Source of the DNA: SZUA-430 sp964561925
GTDB lineage: Bacteria > Pseudomonadota > Alphaproteobacteria > Micropepsales > Micropepsaceae
Length of the DNA stretch: 7,528 bases
Direction of reading: 5' to 3'
NCBI GenBank assembly: GCA_964561925.1
Contig: CAZLRW010000160.1
Coordinates: 1 to 7,528, forward strand
The notes under the pieces were generated by a model, which was not told the DNA's origin, did not search any database, and was given only the letters and a program-made list of their open reading frames with translations. A program made the translations under genes and the position numbers. Below are positions 6,606 through 7,528 of the stretch, piece after piece; position 1 is the first letter of the stretch; every line of letters begins with the position of its first letter.

Positions 6606-7528
6606 ATGCCGATCGACCGCAGAGACACGCGCTGGAACGGATGGGGTTGGATCAAAGCGCACAATCCTCTCGAGGGACGGGAGGCCGCGTGGGGGTGGAT
6701 TGCGGAGGCGCTGAAGACGGGGCCGTTGCCGCAGACGCCCGCGAAGGGGTTGGAAGAGGTGTCGCTTCGGGCGCCGCGACTCGATGGGACGATGCGCGCG
6801 GCGTTGGCTTCGATTACAGAGGTGCGCGACGACAAATTCGAGCGGGCGAGCCATGCGCGGGGGAAGAGTTACTTCGATCTTCTGAAGCTGCGCGCGGGCG
6901 ACTTGTCGGATGCGCCTGATGCGATCGTCTATCCGAAGACGGCGGATGAGGTCGTGCGCGTGCTCGCTTGGGCGTCGGAGGCGCGCGTCGCGGTGGTGCC
7001 GTTTGCGGGCGGATCGAGCGTGGTTGGCGGGCTCACGGGTTCGGCCGGCGGGTTTCAAGCCGCGATCGCGCTCGATCTGACGGCGATGAACAAGTTCATC
7101 TCGATCGACAAGGTGTCGCTGACCGCGACGGCGGAGGCGGGCATTTATGGCGTCGATCTCGAGGCGGCGTTGAACGCGCAAGGGTTCAAGCACGGGCATC
7201 ACCCGCAGTCGTTCGAGTTCTCGACTTTGGGCGGGTGGATCGCGGCGTCGGGCGCGGGGCAGCAGTCGAACGCCTATGGCCGCGCGGGCGATTGGTTTGC
7301 GGGCGCGACGGTCGCGACGGCAAAGGGGTTGTGGCGGCTGCCTGCCCTGCCCGCCTCCGCCGCGGGGCCTGACTTGCGGGCGCTGATTGTAGGGTCGGAA
7401 GGCGCGTTCGGCGTGATCACCGAGGCGACCGTGCGTATTCATGCCTCGCCTGCAGCCCGCGACTATTCGGCGGTGCTGTTTCCGGACTTCGCGAGCGGCG
7501 CGGAGGCGATCCGGCGCATGGTGCAGGC
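6606..7528 (+). CDS. FAD-binding oxidase, alkyldihydroxyacetonephosphate synthase-like (5' part)
   Basis: 307 codons are present and the frame is open at the window end; relatives run to about 530 residues or more, so roughly 40% is missing. It is a VAO/PCMH-type flavoprotein. Visible features are WNGWG (10-14), an AGPS hallmark, IVYPKTADEVV (107-117) opening the FAD domain, the pyrophosphate-binding loop PFAGGSSVVGG (132-142), GHHPQSFEFSTLGGW (197-211), and GSEGAFGVITEATVRI (263-278). Mammalian AGPS exchanges the acyl group of acyl-DHAP for a fatty alcohol to start ether-lipid synthesis, with FAD but no net redox change. Whether this protein does so is open: two stretches differ from the mammalian enzyme (SGAGQQSN at 215-222; ASAAGPD at 250-256), and the C-terminal substrate domain is outside the window. 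The start is supported by GGAG 6 nt upstream. A D-lactate or glycolate oxidase is less likely because of WNGWG and the STLGGW context. Confidence 0.88.
   Translation, partial: MPIDRRDTRWNGWGWIKAHNPLEGREAAWGWIAEALKTGPLPQTPAKGLEEVSLRAPRLDGTMRAALASITEVRDDKFERASHARGKSYFDLLKLRAGDLSDAPDAIVYPKTADEVVRVLAWASEARVAVVPFAGGSSVVGGLTGSAGGFQAAIALDLTAMNKFISIDKVSLTATAEAGIYGVDLEAALNAQGFKHGHHPQSFEFSTLGGWIAASGAGQQSNAYGRAGDWFAGATVATAKGLWRLPALPASAAGPDLRALIVGSEGAFGVITEATVRIHASPAARDYSAVLFPDFASGAEAIRRMVQ

Overview
The window is GC-rich (about two thirds G+C, estimated by eye), densely coded, and bacterial. It most likely comes from an alphaproteobacterium. That placement rests on codon bias, Gram-negative features (an exported M1 peptidase with an AxA-type signal peptide, a GlpD-type flavoprotein) and a CCTCCCCCGC-type intergenic palindrome of a kind I associate with alphaproteobacterial genomes. 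It is inference, not proof; no rRNA or tRNA is present to settle it.

Layout, left to right. (1) Minus strand, 14-919: an RdmC-like alpha/beta hydrolase. Its stop overlaps a possible next ATG at the window edge (ATGA, 14-17). (2) 920-1122: a 203-nt divergent intergenic region, mostly filled by a ~140-nt nested inverted repeat (954-1093). (3) Plus strand, 1123-3671: a two-gene unit, a GlpD-family glycerol-3-phosphate dehydrogenase followed by a diacylglycerol/lipid kinase, overlapping by 4 nt (GTGA). (4) Minus strand, 3674-6484: a secreted M1 zinc aminopeptidase, tail-to-tail with the kinase across only 2 nt. (5) 6485-6605: a short divergent intergenic region. (6) Plus strand, 6606 to the window end: the first 307 codons of an FAD-binding oxidase resembling alkyldihydroxyacetonephosphate synthase (AGPS). 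It has no in-window stop, so it is easy to miss.

The biological theme is glycerolipid backbone chemistry. GlpD interconverts glycerol-3-phosphate and DHAP, the kinase makes phosphatidate-type lipids, and AGPS-like flavoproteins in their best-known form swap the acyl of acyl-DHAP for an alkyl ether. The same three families sit together, as I recall, in Mycobacterium tuberculosis (Rv2249c glpD1, Rv2251 flavoprotein, Rv2252 diacylglycerol kinase). Here an unrelated aminopeptidase on the opposite strand separates the kinase from the flavoprotein. The set may mark a little-described bacterial lipid pathway, possibly but not certainly ether lipids. No RNA genes, CRISPR arrays, insertion sequences or prophage genes were seen.
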